Source: JAEWWD01 sp964440115 (lineage in GTDB: Bacteria > Bacillota > Clostridia > Christensenellales > CAG-138). From it: a DNA stretch of 64,000 bases. The stretch covers positions 1 through 64,000 of the forward strand of contig CAYTPV010000004.1 of the NCBI GenBank assembly GCA_964440115.1. The letters are read 5' to 3'. How positions within the stretch are numbered: the first letter of the stretch is position 1; each line of letters opens with the position of its first letter. The notes beneath the pieces are model-generated. The model was not told where the DNA came from and searched no databases. It saw only the letters and a list, made by a program, of their open reading frames with translations. Below, one piece after another: positions 16,384 through 24,815 of the stretch. The position numbers and the translations under genes are program-made.

Positions 16384-18405
16384 ATGAGTGAATTTAAGGT
16401 CGTATCCCCGTTCGAGCCGCAGGGCGATCAGCCGCAGGCCATCGACACGCTGTCAAAGGGCGTGGACAGGGGAGATAAGCTGCAGGTGCTGCTTGGCGTG
16501 ACGGGCAGCGGTAAAACCTTTACTATGGCAAAGGTGATTGAGCGTGTGCAGCGGCCCACGCTCGTGCTGGCGCACAACAAAACGCTCGCCGCGCAGCTTT
16601 GCTCGGAGTTCAAGGAATTCTTTCCGGACAGTGCGGTGGAGTATTTCGTCAGCTACTACGATTATTATCAGCCGGAGGCGTACATCGCGTCTTCGGATAC
16701 CTATATAGAAAAGGTCTCTACCGTCAACGAAGAGATCGATAAGCTGCGGCACAGCGCAACCTGCGCGCTCAACGAGCGGCGCGATGTTATAATCGTCGCG
16801 TCCGTTTCCTGTATCTATGCTTTGGGCGATCCGGAGGAATATCTGCGTTTATCCATTTCATTGCGCAAGGGTATGCAGATCGACCGCGACGATGTCATGC
16901 GCAAGCTGGTGGATATTCAATATCAGCGCAATGATTTCGATTTCGCGCGCGGTACGTTCCGCGCACGCGGGGATGTGTTGGAGATATTCCCCATGAACTG
17001 GTCGGAAAAGGCGCTGCGCGTGGAGTTTTTCGGCGACGAAATCGAACGCATCAGCGAAGTCAACGCGCTGACCGGCGAAATCATACTTGACCGCGCGCAT
17101 GTGGCGGTATTCCCGGCTTCGCATTATGCCACCAGCCGTGATAAGCTTAACGCCGCCATGCTGCAGATTGAAGAGGATCTATATGCCCGCGTGCGGGAAC
17201 TAAAGGCGCAGGACAAGCTGATCGAAGCGCAGCGTCTGGAACAGCGCACGCTCTATGATATGGAAATGATGCGCGAGCTTGGTTACTGCAGCGGCATTGA
17301 AAATTATTCCCGTTATTTTGACGGACGCAAGCCGGGGCAGCCGCCGTTCACACTGTTGGATTACTTCCCGGACGATTTTCTGCTATTCGTGGATGAAAGC
17401 CATGTCACATTTCCGCAGGTACGCGGCATGTACCGCGGTGACCGCGCCCGCAAGGATAATCTGGTGGAATACGGCTTCCGTATCCCTTCGTCGTACGATA
17501 ACCGGCCTCTCAAGTTCGAGGAATTTGAGAAACGCATCAATCAGGTGGTTTGCGTTTCGGCGACACCAGCCGACTACGAGCTTGGTTTGTGTACGCAGGT
17601 GGCGGAGCAGATCATACGTCCCACAGGATTGGTTGACCCGGAAGTCACCATCCGGCCCGTCAAAGGGCAGGTCGACGATATACTGGGCGAGGTAAGGGAG
17701 ACGGCGAAACAGGGCTACCGCACGCTCATTACCACGCTGACAAAGCGTATGGCCGAAAATCTGACCGAATATCTCGACGGTATGGGCGTGCGCGTGCGTT
17801 ACATGCACAGCGATATCGAGACCATCGAGCGCATGGAAATCATCCGCGATCTGCGCTTGGGCGAATTCGACGTGCTGGTGGGCATTAACCTGCTGCGCGA
17901 GGGCTTGGATCTTCCCGAGGTCGGGCTTGTGTGCATACTGGACGCGGACAAAGAGGGTTTTTTGCGCTCTACCACCTCCATGATACAGACCATCGGTCGC
18001 GCGGCGCGCAATGTGGACGGACGAGTGATACTCTACGCAGATGTCATCACGCCCTCCATGCAGCGCGCTATGGATGAAACGGCCCGCCGTCGTGCCAAAC
18101 AGCAGGCATACAACGAAGAGCACAACATCACGCCGCGCAGCGTGCAAAAAGCAGTGCACAGCGTACTGGAAATCTCCAAGCGCGTGCAGGATACCGCCGT
18201 CGCCATGTCCACGGAGGATCGCGCAAAACGCGTTGCCATATTGACCGAGCAGATGCGCGAAGCGGCGCAGGCGCTCGAATTCGAAGTTGCCGCCAAGCTG
18301 CGTGACGAACTCAAGGCCCTGCAGGGCGAGACGGTCATCGCACAGAAACCCGCCCCGGGCACCATTGGCAGCCGCAAGCCCGCGCGGGGCAGAACGCGGA
18401 AATAG
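16384..18405 (+). CDS. uvrB: Excinuclease ABC subunit UvrB
   Basis: Damage-verifying helicase-like subunit of nucleotide excision repair, 673 residues. Walker A is GVTGSGKTFTMAKV; the beta-hairpin region is VEYFVSYYDYYQPEAYI; Walker B is LLFVDESHVTFPQ; helicase motifs V-VI are INLLREGLDLPEVGLV and QTIGRAARN. The C-terminal UVR domain (EQMREAAQALEFEVAAKLRDEL) binds UvrC. The start MSEFKVVSPFEPQGDQPQAI is standard. uvrA follows 80 bp on, with no terminator between. No LexA-type (CIRCG) box was seen upstream. Confidence 0.98.
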   Translation: MSEFKVVSPFEPQGDQPQAIDTLSKGVDRGDKLQVLLGVTGSGKTFTMAKVIERVQRPTLVLAHNKTLAAQLCSEFKEFFPDSAVEYFVSYYDYYQPEAYIASSDTYIEKVSTVNEEIDKLRHSATCALNERRDVIIVASVSCIYALGDPEEYLRLSISLRKGMQIDRDDVMRKLVDIQYQRNDFDFARGTFRARGDVLEIFPMNWSEKALRVEFFGDEIERISEVNALTGEIILDRAHVAVFPASHYATSRDKLNAAMLQIEEDLYARVRELKAQDKLIEAQRLEQRTLYDMEMMRELGYCSGIENYSRYFDGRKPGQPPFTLLDYFPDDFLLFVDESHVTFPQVRGMYRGDRARKDNLVEYGFRIPSSYDNRPLKFEEFEKRINQVVCVSATPADYELGLCTQVAEQIIRPTGLVDPEVTIRPVKGQVDDILGEVRETAKQGYRTLITTLTKRMAENLTEYLDGMGVRVRYMHSDIETIERMEIIRDLRLGEFDVLVGINLLREGLDLPEVGLVCILDADKEGFLRSTTSMIQTIGRAARNVDGRVILYADVITPSMQRAMDETARRRAKQQAYNEEHNITPRSVQKAVHSVLEISKRVQDTAVAMSTEDRAKRVAILTEQMREAAQALEFEVAAKLRDELKALQGETVIAQKPAPGTIGSRKPARGRTRK

Positions 18406-18485
18406 CAGCATTGAAACCATGCGGAGGGTTTGAAACCACCTGCCGCGGGAAATAGATTTGTACAGGAAAAGGAAACACAGGAACT

Positions 18486-21317
18486 ATGCAGGATTCCATC
18501 GTCATTCGCGGCGCGCGCGAGCACAATCTCAAAAATGTGTCGCTTACGCTGCCGCGCAATAAACTCATCGTTATGACAGGTTTGTCCGGCTCGGGCAAAT
18601 CTTCGCTTGCGTTCGATACCATTTACGCCGAAGGACAGCGTCGCTATGTGGAAAGTCTTTCCTCTTACGCGAGGCTGTTTTTGGGGCAAATGGAAAAGCC
18701 GGATGTGGAGTATATCGAAGGCCTTTCTCCGGCCATTTCCATCGACCAGAAAAGCACCAGCCACAACCCGCGTTCCACAGTTGGCACCGTGACGGAGGTG
18801 CACGATTATCTGCGTTTGCTGTACGCGCGCTGCGGCATGCCGCATTGCCCCGTTTGCGGCAAACCCATCTCGCGCCAGTCCATCGATCAGGTGGTGGATC
18901 AGGTGTGCGCGCTGCCTGAAAGCGCGCGCATACAGATCATGGCGCCCATCGTGCGCGCAAAGAAAGGTGAGCATCAGAAACTGCTGGATCAGCTGCGCAA
19001 GGACGGCTATGTCCGCGTACGCGTGGATGGAACGCAGTATGATATCGCCGATGTGCCCGCGCTCGATAAAAAGTTCAAGCATACCATCGAAGCTGTCGTA
19101 GACCGCCTCGTCATAAAGCCCGGCATGGAAAGCAGACTCACCGGGTCTATCGAAATGGCATTTTCTCTTGCGGACGGTCTGGCGCTCGTCGATGTAATCG
19201 GCGGCGAACCCATGCTGTTTTCACAGAACTACGCCTGCCCGGATTGCGGCGTCAGCATGGAAGAGCTGACCCCGCGTATGTTTTCCTTCAACAACCCGTT
19301 TGGCGCATGCCCCAAGTGCACCGGATTGGGTACACTGCTCAAGGTTGACCCTGAGCTTGTGATACCGGATAAAAGCCTGTCGCTCAATCAGGGCGCTGTC
19401 AGCATATCCGGCTGGCGATCCGACGCGCCGGATAGCATCGCAGGCATGTATTTTAAGGCGCTGTCCGAGACCTACGGGTTTTCTTTGGACACGCCTGTCA
19501 ACGAACTGCCCGCCAAAGCGCTCGATGTCATACTCTTCGGCACCGGCAAAGAAAAGCTGCATATCGAGTATGCGCGCGAATACGGCGCAGGTACGTTCGA
19601 TGCGCCGTTTGAAGGCATCGTCAACAATCTGGAGCGCCGATATAAGGAAACCCAGAGTGATTATGCCAAGCAGGAGATTGAGGCGTATATGGCCAATACG
19701 CTCTGCCCGGATTGCGGCGGCAGACGTCTGAAGCCCGAGAGCCTTGCTGTAACAGTGGGTGATCAGAACATCGCGCAATTGAGCGATGCAACCGTGATAG
19801 ATGCGCGTGCGTTCTTAAAAGGGCTGTCGCTTTCCTCCTCCCACACGATTATCGCCGCGCAGATACTGAAGGAAATAGACGCAAGGCTTGGGTTCCTTGT
19901 GGATGTTGGACTCGACTATCTTACGCTTTCCCGCGCGGCCAGCACGCTTTCAGGCGGCGAAGCGCAGCGCATCAGGCTTGCCACGCAGATCGGCTCCGGT
20001 CTCGTTGGTGTGCTCTATATATTGGATGAACCCAGCATCGGCCTGCACCAGCGGGACAATGCACGTTTGCTTACCACGCTCAAGCACATGCGTGATTTGG
20101 GCAATACGCTCATTGTCGTCGAACACGATGAAGAGACTATGCTTGCGGCGGATTATGTCGTGGATGTCGGACCCGGCGCGGGCGAGCATGGCGGCGAAAT
20201 CGTGGCCGCGGGCACAGTTGACGAAATCATGGCCTGCGAAAAATCCATCACCGGCCAATTCCTGAAAGGGACGCGTTTTATCCCCGTCCCGCCGCAGCGT
20301 AGGCCGCTCAACGGCAAGTGGCTCAAAGTAAAGGGAGCGCGCGCCAATAACCTGAAGAATGTTGATGTAAACATCCCGCTTGGCGTGTTCACCTGCGTGA
20401 CAGGCGTTTCCGGCTCGGGAAAATCCAGTTTGGTGAATGAACTGATTAAGAAGACACTGCTTCGCGATCTCAACCGCGCGCGTGTGCGGCCGGGAGATTG
20501 CGATGGCATCACGGGTCTTGAATATCTTGATAAAATCATAGATATAGACCAGAGCCCCATCGGAAGGACACCGCGCTCCAACCCGGCTACCTACACGGGA
20601 TTGTTTGACCTCGTGCGCGAGGTATTCGCCATGACGCCGGATTCCAAGCTGCGCGGCTATACCAACGGCCGGTTCAGTTTCAACGTAAAGGGCGGCCGCT
20701 GCGAAGCATGCCACGGCGACGGCATCATCAAAATTGAAATGCACTTCCTGCCGGACGTATATGTTCCCTGCGAGGTTTGCGGCGGCAAACGGTATAATAG
20801 AGAGACGCTTGAAGTGCGCTATAAGGGAAAGAATATTTACGAAGTGCTGGAAATGACGGTGGAGGAAGCGCTTGCCTTCTTTTCGCCCATTCCCAAAATC
20901 GCAAGAAAGCTGCAGACACTTTACGACGTAGGTTTGGGGTATGTCAAACTCGGGCAGCCTTCCACACAGCTTTCGGGCGGCGAGGCGCAGCGCGTAAAGC
21001 TTGCAACGGAGCTTTCGCGGCGGGATACCGGGCGTACGCTCTATGTACTCGACGAACCGACCACAGGATTGCACATGGCGGATGTCGAACGGCTGCTGGA
21101 GATACTGCAAAGGCTATGTGAAGGCGGAAGTTCTGTGCTTGTAATTGAGCATAATCTGGACATTATCAAGACGGCGGATTATATTATCGATATGGGCCCC
21201 GAAGGCGGGGATCGCGGCGGCACCGTTGTCGCGCAGGGGACTCCCGAAGAAGTGGCAGAGAATACGGATAGCTATACCGGACAGTTTCTCTCCAAAGTGC
21301 TTCACGGGCATGCGTAA
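18486..21317 (+). CDS. uvrA: Excinuclease ABC subunit UvrA
   Basis: Damage-recognition ATPase of nucleotide excision repair, 943 residues, normal. Two ABC units: Walker A GLSGSGKSSLAF (about 32) and GVSGSGKSSLVN (about 640), and two LSGGEAQR signatures. Zinc-finger cysteines appear in CPVCGKP, in CPDCGVSMEEL to CPKCTGLG, and in CEACHGDG to CEVCGGKR. It directly follows uvrB, so the pair is probably one operon. uvrC is not in the window. Confidence 0.98.
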   Translation: MQDSIVIRGAREHNLKNVSLTLPRNKLIVMTGLSGSGKSSLAFDTIYAEGQRRYVESLSSYARLFLGQMEKPDVEYIEGLSPAISIDQKSTSHNPRSTVGTVTEVHDYLRLLYARCGMPHCPVCGKPISRQSIDQVVDQVCALPESARIQIMAPIVRAKKGEHQKLLDQLRKDGYVRVRVDGTQYDIADVPALDKKFKHTIEAVVDRLVIKPGMESRLTGSIEMAFSLADGLALVDVIGGEPMLFSQNYACPDCGVSMEELTPRMFSFNNPFGACPKCTGLGTLLKVDPELVIPDKSLSLNQGAVSISGWRSDAPDSIAGMYFKALSETYGFSLDTPVNELPAKALDVILFGTGKEKLHIEYAREYGAGTFDAPFEGIVNNLERRYKETQSDYAKQEIEAYMANTLCPDCGGRRLKPESLAVTVGDQNIAQLSDATVIDARAFLKGLSLSSSHTIIAAQILKEIDARLGFLVDVGLDYLTLSRAASTLSGGEAQRIRLATQIGSGLVGVLYILDEPSIGLHQRDNARLLTTLKHMRDLGNTLIVVEHDEETMLAADYVVDVGPGAGEHGGEIVAAGTVDEIMACEKSITGQFLKGTRFIPVPPQRRPLNGKWLKVKGARANNLKNVDVNIPLGVFTCVTGVSGSGKSSLVNELIKKTLLRDLNRARVRPGDCDGITGLEYLDKIIDIDQSPIGRTPRSNPATYTGLFDLVREVFAMTPDSKLRGYTNGRFSFNVKGGRCEACHGDGIIKIEMHFLPDVYVPCEVCGGKRYNRETLEVRYKGKNIYEVLEMTVEEALAFFSPIPKIARKLQTLYDVGLGYVKLGQPSTQLSGGEAQRVKLATELSRRDTGRTLYVLDEPTTGLHMADVERLLEILQRLCEGGSSVLVIEHNLDIIKTADYIIDMGPEGGDRGGTVVAQGTPEEVAENTDSYTGQFLSKVLHGHA

Positions 21318-21356
21318 ACGGGGGCCGATCGCAGCAAAATAGCAGGAGGCGCAGCA

Positions 21357-22094
21357 ATGGCATTTACGATGGAACGCTGGCATTCCGCCGTAGGGCAGCG
21401 GTTTTCTGTACGCAAGTACAGGGAGGAACCTTCCGAAGAGGAAATCGAAGCTTTGCGGATGCAGGCGGATATGCTGTCCGCCCGCGGCGTTCGTATCGTG
21501 CTTGCGCATGACCAGAAGGCGTTTGCGCCCATATTGTTGGGGGCAGGGAAAGTTAGGGGTACCGGCTGGTTTGCGGCATTCTTGAATACCGATGCGGATG
21601 AGCGTACGGTAGGGTATCTCGGGGAAGCTTTTGTTCTTGAATGCTCTGCCATGGGCTTTGGCACCTGTTGGCTGGGGTTATACAACAAACGATCTGCCGC
21701 GGATGCCGCCAAGCTGCGCAGCGGCGAGCAGTTAACCTGTATTACGCCCATCGGTATACCCGCCGAGCCGTATGCAGCCCGGCCGAGGAGATCTCTGGAT
21801 CAGCTGACAGGTCTGCCGCAGTCCAGATTGCAGGAATTGCCGGAATGGCAGCGGTACGCGCTTGAATGCGCGCGGCTTGCGCCTTCGGCCACCAATACGC
21901 AGCCGTGGCGGTATATCATCGAAGGCGAGGATATCCGCGTACGCTGCACAGGCAATAATTTCGGCTTCGGATACATTGATTGCGGCATTACCATGCTGCA
22001 TCTGGAGCTGGGTGCTGCGCACGGGGGCGTGGCAGGGGATTGGTCACTGGATGGAGACGACGCCATATTTCATCCGACATCATTCGAAAACTAA
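21357..22094 (+). CDS. Nitroreductase-family flavoprotein (TM1586-like)
   Basis: 245 residues. The start AVGQRFSVRKYREEPSEEEIEAL is the FMN-binding entry of nitroreductases, repeated in sense by RLAPSATNTQPWRYIIE in the second half. That gives the duplicated half-domain layout of the putative TM nitroreductase group. It probably binds FMN and reduces an unknown acceptor with NAD(P)H. An AGGAGG site lies just before the ATG, 40 bp after uvrA. No clear partner. Confidence 0.8.
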   Translation: MAFTMERWHSAVGQRFSVRKYREEPSEEEIEALRMQADMLSARGVRIVLAHDQKAFAPILLGAGKVRGTGWFAAFLNTDADERTVGYLGEAFVLECSAMGFGTCWLGLYNKRSAADAAKLRSGEQLTCITPIGIPAEPYAARPRRSLDQLTGLPQSRLQELPEWQRYALECARLAPSATNTQPWRYIIEGEDIRVRCTGNNFGFGYIDCGITMLHLELGAAHGGVAGDWSLDGDDAIFHPTSFEN

Positions 22095-22170
22095 CCGGCT
22101 TCAGAACGGTTAACAATTCCTGCGGACGTTCCGCAAGGGACCAAACCATTTTATAACCAGGGAGAAATAC

Positions 22171-23100
22171 ATGGAGCTTCTTCGCGCGCTCGAAGCCGTG
22201 CGCACGCCGTTTTGGAATACGATCATGGGATATGCCACATTTCTGGGGGAACAGACTGTTTTTATGGCAGTCGGGCTCATCATACTCTGGTGTGTGGATA
22301 AGAAATGGGGATACCGGCTGTTTTATATGGGATTGCTCGGCAGCGCAGTCAATCAGCTGCTCAAGGGCATATTCCTGCTTCCGCGCCCCTGGGTGGCCGA
22401 TCCGTCCTTTCGTATAGTGGAAAGTGCGCGTGAAGCGGCGACCGGGTATTCATTTCCCAGCGGGCACACGCAAGGCGCGGCCATGTTGTTTGGCGGGCTT
22501 GCCCTTTGGGCAAGAAAACGTTGGGTAACCATTTTATGCGTTGCGGCGGCGCTGCTGGTGGGCTTTTCCCGCCTGTATCTGGGCGTGCATACGCCGCTGG
22601 ATGTGGGGACGTCGTTGCTGATTGGCCTGTTGATGGTATGGCTGATGTCATATTTGTTTCGCAAAGCGGACAGCGGCAAAAAGGCGATTTATGTAATTGG
22701 CGGCGCGGGGCTGCTCGTATGTGCGGCATCGGTGCTTTACCTGATCATCGTGCCGGCCACTCCCAGAAATGTTGCGGAATTTGATGCACAGGGCATGCAA
22801 AGCACATTTACACTGCTGGGCGCGATGCTTGGGCTTATCGTGATCTGGTGGCTGGACGACAGGTTTCTTCGCTTTCCTGTACGGGCGGTCTGGTGGGCGC
22901 AGCTGCTCAAATGCGCTATAGGTATTGGCCTAATGCTTGCATTGCAGGCGCTGTTGCTGCAGCCGCTCTTTACACTCTTTCGCGGATATGCGGCGGTATA
23001 TGCCGCTCAGTATTTTATAATCACAGTTGTTGCTGGGGCAGTCTGGCCCATGACATTTCGGTTTTTTTCCCGGCTGGGTAATCGCTCAGCCGGTTCATAA
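22171..23100 (+). CDS. PAP2-superfamily membrane phosphatase
   Basis: 309 residues with about seven or eight membrane helices. The three phosphatase motifs are complete: KGIFLLPRP (65-73), PSGHT (96-100) and the segment R134 to D144 (RLYLGVHTPLD). Members hydrolyse lipid phosphates such as undecaprenyl-pyrophosphate or phosphatidic acid on the outer face. The C-terminal half (about 170-309) adds helices beyond the core domain. CAGGGAG precedes the ATG. Confidence 0.9.
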   Translation: MELLRALEAVRTPFWNTIMGYATFLGEQTVFMAVGLIILWCVDKKWGYRLFYMGLLGSAVNQLLKGIFLLPRPWVADPSFRIVESAREAATGYSFPSGHTQGAAMLFGGLALWARKRWVTILCVAAALLVGFSRLYLGVHTPLDVGTSLLIGLLMVWLMSYLFRKADSGKKAIYVIGGAGLLVCAASVLYLIIVPATPRNVAEFDAQGMQSTFTLLGAMLGLIVIWWLDDRFLRFPVRAVWWAQLLKCAIGIGLMLALQALLLQPLFTLFRGYAAVYAAQYFIITVVAGAVWPMTFRFFSRLGNRSAGS

Positions 23101-23141
23101 GGCGCTTCTACCACTGAATAATTGAATAGGGGGGTCTTTGG

Positions 23142-24755
23142 ATGAATTGCCCGAAATGCGGAAAGCCCGTTTCGCCCAATGCCGCGTTTTGCAGGTATTG
23201 CGGTATGCGCATGGGTGTACAGACTGCGCCTGCAGGGAAGATTTGCCCGACATGCGGCACCATGCTGTCTGCGCAGGCAAAATTCTGCAGCAAATGCGGT
23301 ACACGCATGGATGAACTGCCCAAGCCGCTGATTTGTGCTGCCTGCGGTGCACAGTTGCCACCCGGCTCTTTGTTCTGCAATAAATGCGGCGGACGAGTGG
23401 ACCAAACGCCAAAGACATCCGTGTGCCGGGGCTGCGGGGCGCAGCTTGCGCCGGACTTCCTTTTTTGCAATCTGTGCGGCACTCCGTGCGCGGGAGCATC
23501 GGGGGCAGCGCAGAAGGACGAGAAAACGGAACCGGTTCCGTCATCCGCGCCGGAGCTTTTGCCCAATACCGAGCCTGCAACAATGCCTGAGCCGGAGATC
23601 TTATCTGCTAATGACATTTCCTTGCCTGAACCGGTTCTTGTTTTATCGTCGGAACCTATCATTGAGCCGGAAGAGAAGCCCATCATAGAAAGTGAAACTG
23701 AATCTTTCGTTATGACGACACCCGAGCCTGTATCGGAAACGATTGCCGATATAGAGGCTGTCTCTGTAGAATTGACGGATGCGGAAGAGTCCGAAAAAGA
23801 AATTACGGCGAATCATTGCCCAACCTGCGGGAAAGAGCGCATTCCGGGCATGGCGTTCTGTATCAACTGTGAAGCGCGGTTACCTCAGGCTGAGCCTGCC
23901 GCCGTGTCTGTACCGGAACCTGTACCGGAAATCGAGCTGAAACCCGAACCGGATATCTCCGCAACGCCTATGCAGGGGCTTGCGTTTGAAGAGGTACCTG
24001 TACCTGCATCATCACCTGTGGCAGACACCTGCCCGACCTGCGGGAAAGAGCGCATTGCGGGGATGGCGTTCTGTATCAATTGCGGAGCGCGGTTGCCTCA
24101 GGCCGAGCCTGCAGCTGTATCTGCGCCCGAACCTGTACAGGACATTGAACCTAAGCCTGAGCCGGATATCTCCGCAACGCCTATGCAGGGGCTTGCGTTT
24201 GAAGAGGTACCTGTACCTGCACCATCACCTGTGGCAGGCACCTGCCCAACCTGCGGGAAAGAGCGCATACCGGGCATGGCGTTTTGCACCGGCTGCGGTG
24301 CGCGGCTGACAGCGCCGCAAACAGAGCCAGCTGAGGTATCTGCACCGGAACCTGTTGCTGAAATTGAGCCAGTTCCCGAGCCGGATATTGCTGCAACGCC
24401 AATACAGGAATTGGCATTTGAAGAAGTGCCAGTGTCCGCTCCGGTACCGGCTGGTAATGTTTGCCCAACCTGCGGAAAAGAACGTACTCCGGGCATGGCG
24501 TTTTGCACCGGCTGCGGTGCGAGGTTGTCACAGCCGGAGCCTGCTGCGGCATCAGTGCCGGTTATTTCGCCAGTAGACTCTCCCGTGATGCCTCCTGTGG
24601 ATCTTTCCGCTAAATCTTTTGTAATAGAACGCATTCAGATGCCGGAACAGGAGACGGAGCAACCGGCTCCCGCATGGCAATCCGTATGTGCCGCCTGCGG
24701 CATGGTCGTTGCTTCCGGGTTAAGAAATTGCCCGAGGTGCGGCGCGAAAGTTTAA
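23142..24755 (+). CDS. Multi-zinc-ribbon protein with Pro/Glu-rich tandem repeats
   Basis: 537 residues with nine CxxC...CxxC zinc ribbons. Four are closely packed at the N-terminus (CPKCGKPV..FCRYCG, CPTCGTML..FCSKCG, CAACGAQL..FCNKCG, CRGCGAQL..FCNLCG). After an acidic linker come four in tandem repeats of 71-73 residues, and one ends the protein (CAACGMVV..CPRCG). Each later ribbon (CPTCGKERIPGMAFC..CGARL) is followed by a Pro/Glu/Val linker ending in GLAFEEVPVPAPSPVA. There is no signal peptide or membrane helix. Zinc-ribbon arrays usually mediate protein or nucleic-acid contacts; the function is unknown. It is followed by a bidirectional terminator. Confidence 0.85.
   Translation: MNCPKCGKPVSPNAAFCRYCGMRMGVQTAPAGKICPTCGTMLSAQAKFCSKCGTRMDELPKPLICAACGAQLPPGSLFCNKCGGRVDQTPKTSVCRGCGAQLAPDFLFCNLCGTPCAGASGAAQKDEKTEPVPSSAPELLPNTEPATMPEPEILSANDISLPEPVLVLSSEPIIEPEEKPIIESETESFVMTTPEPVSETIADIEAVSVELTDAEESEKEITANHCPTCGKERIPGMAFCINCEARLPQAEPAAVSVPEPVPEIELKPEPDISATPMQGLAFEEVPVPASSPVADTCPTCGKERIAGMAFCINCGARLPQAEPAAVSAPEPVQDIEPKPEPDISATPMQGLAFEEVPVPAPSPVAGTCPTCGKERIPGMAFCTGCGARLTAPQTEPAEVSAPEPVAEIEPVPEPDIAATPIQELAFEEVPVSAPVPAGNVCPTCGKERTPGMAFCTGCGARLSQPEPAAASVPVISPVDSPVMPPVDLSAKSFVIERIQMPEQETEQPAPAWQSVCAACGMVVASGLRNCPRCGAKV
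23817..24530 (+). repeat. Tandem coding repeats in the zinc-ribbon gene
   Basis: Four repeat units begin at 23817, 24030, 24243 and 24462 (periods 213, 213 and 219 bp). Units one to three are nearly identical in DNA over most of their length, for example the stretch encoding ISATPMQGLAFEEVPVPA, which points to recent duplication. Unit four is truncated after the ribbon. Confidence 0.85.
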
Positions 24756-24773
24756 CTGAAGGTTGCATAAACA

Positions 24774-24798
24774 AAAGGGCGGCATTGAGCCGCCCTTT
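24774..24798. terminator. Bidirectional terminator between the zinc-ribbon gene and rnr
   Basis: AAAGGGCGGC pairs with GCCGCCCTTT around loop ATTGA, between convergent genes. The A/T ends supply the U tract on both strands. Confidence 0.85.
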
Positions 24799-24815
24799 GC
24801 CATTCTCGTATGTTT

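Noticed and set aside
23817..24530. CRISPR-like periodic repeat
   Set aside because: The period is 213-219 bp, in frame within a gene, and encodes zinc-ribbon units.
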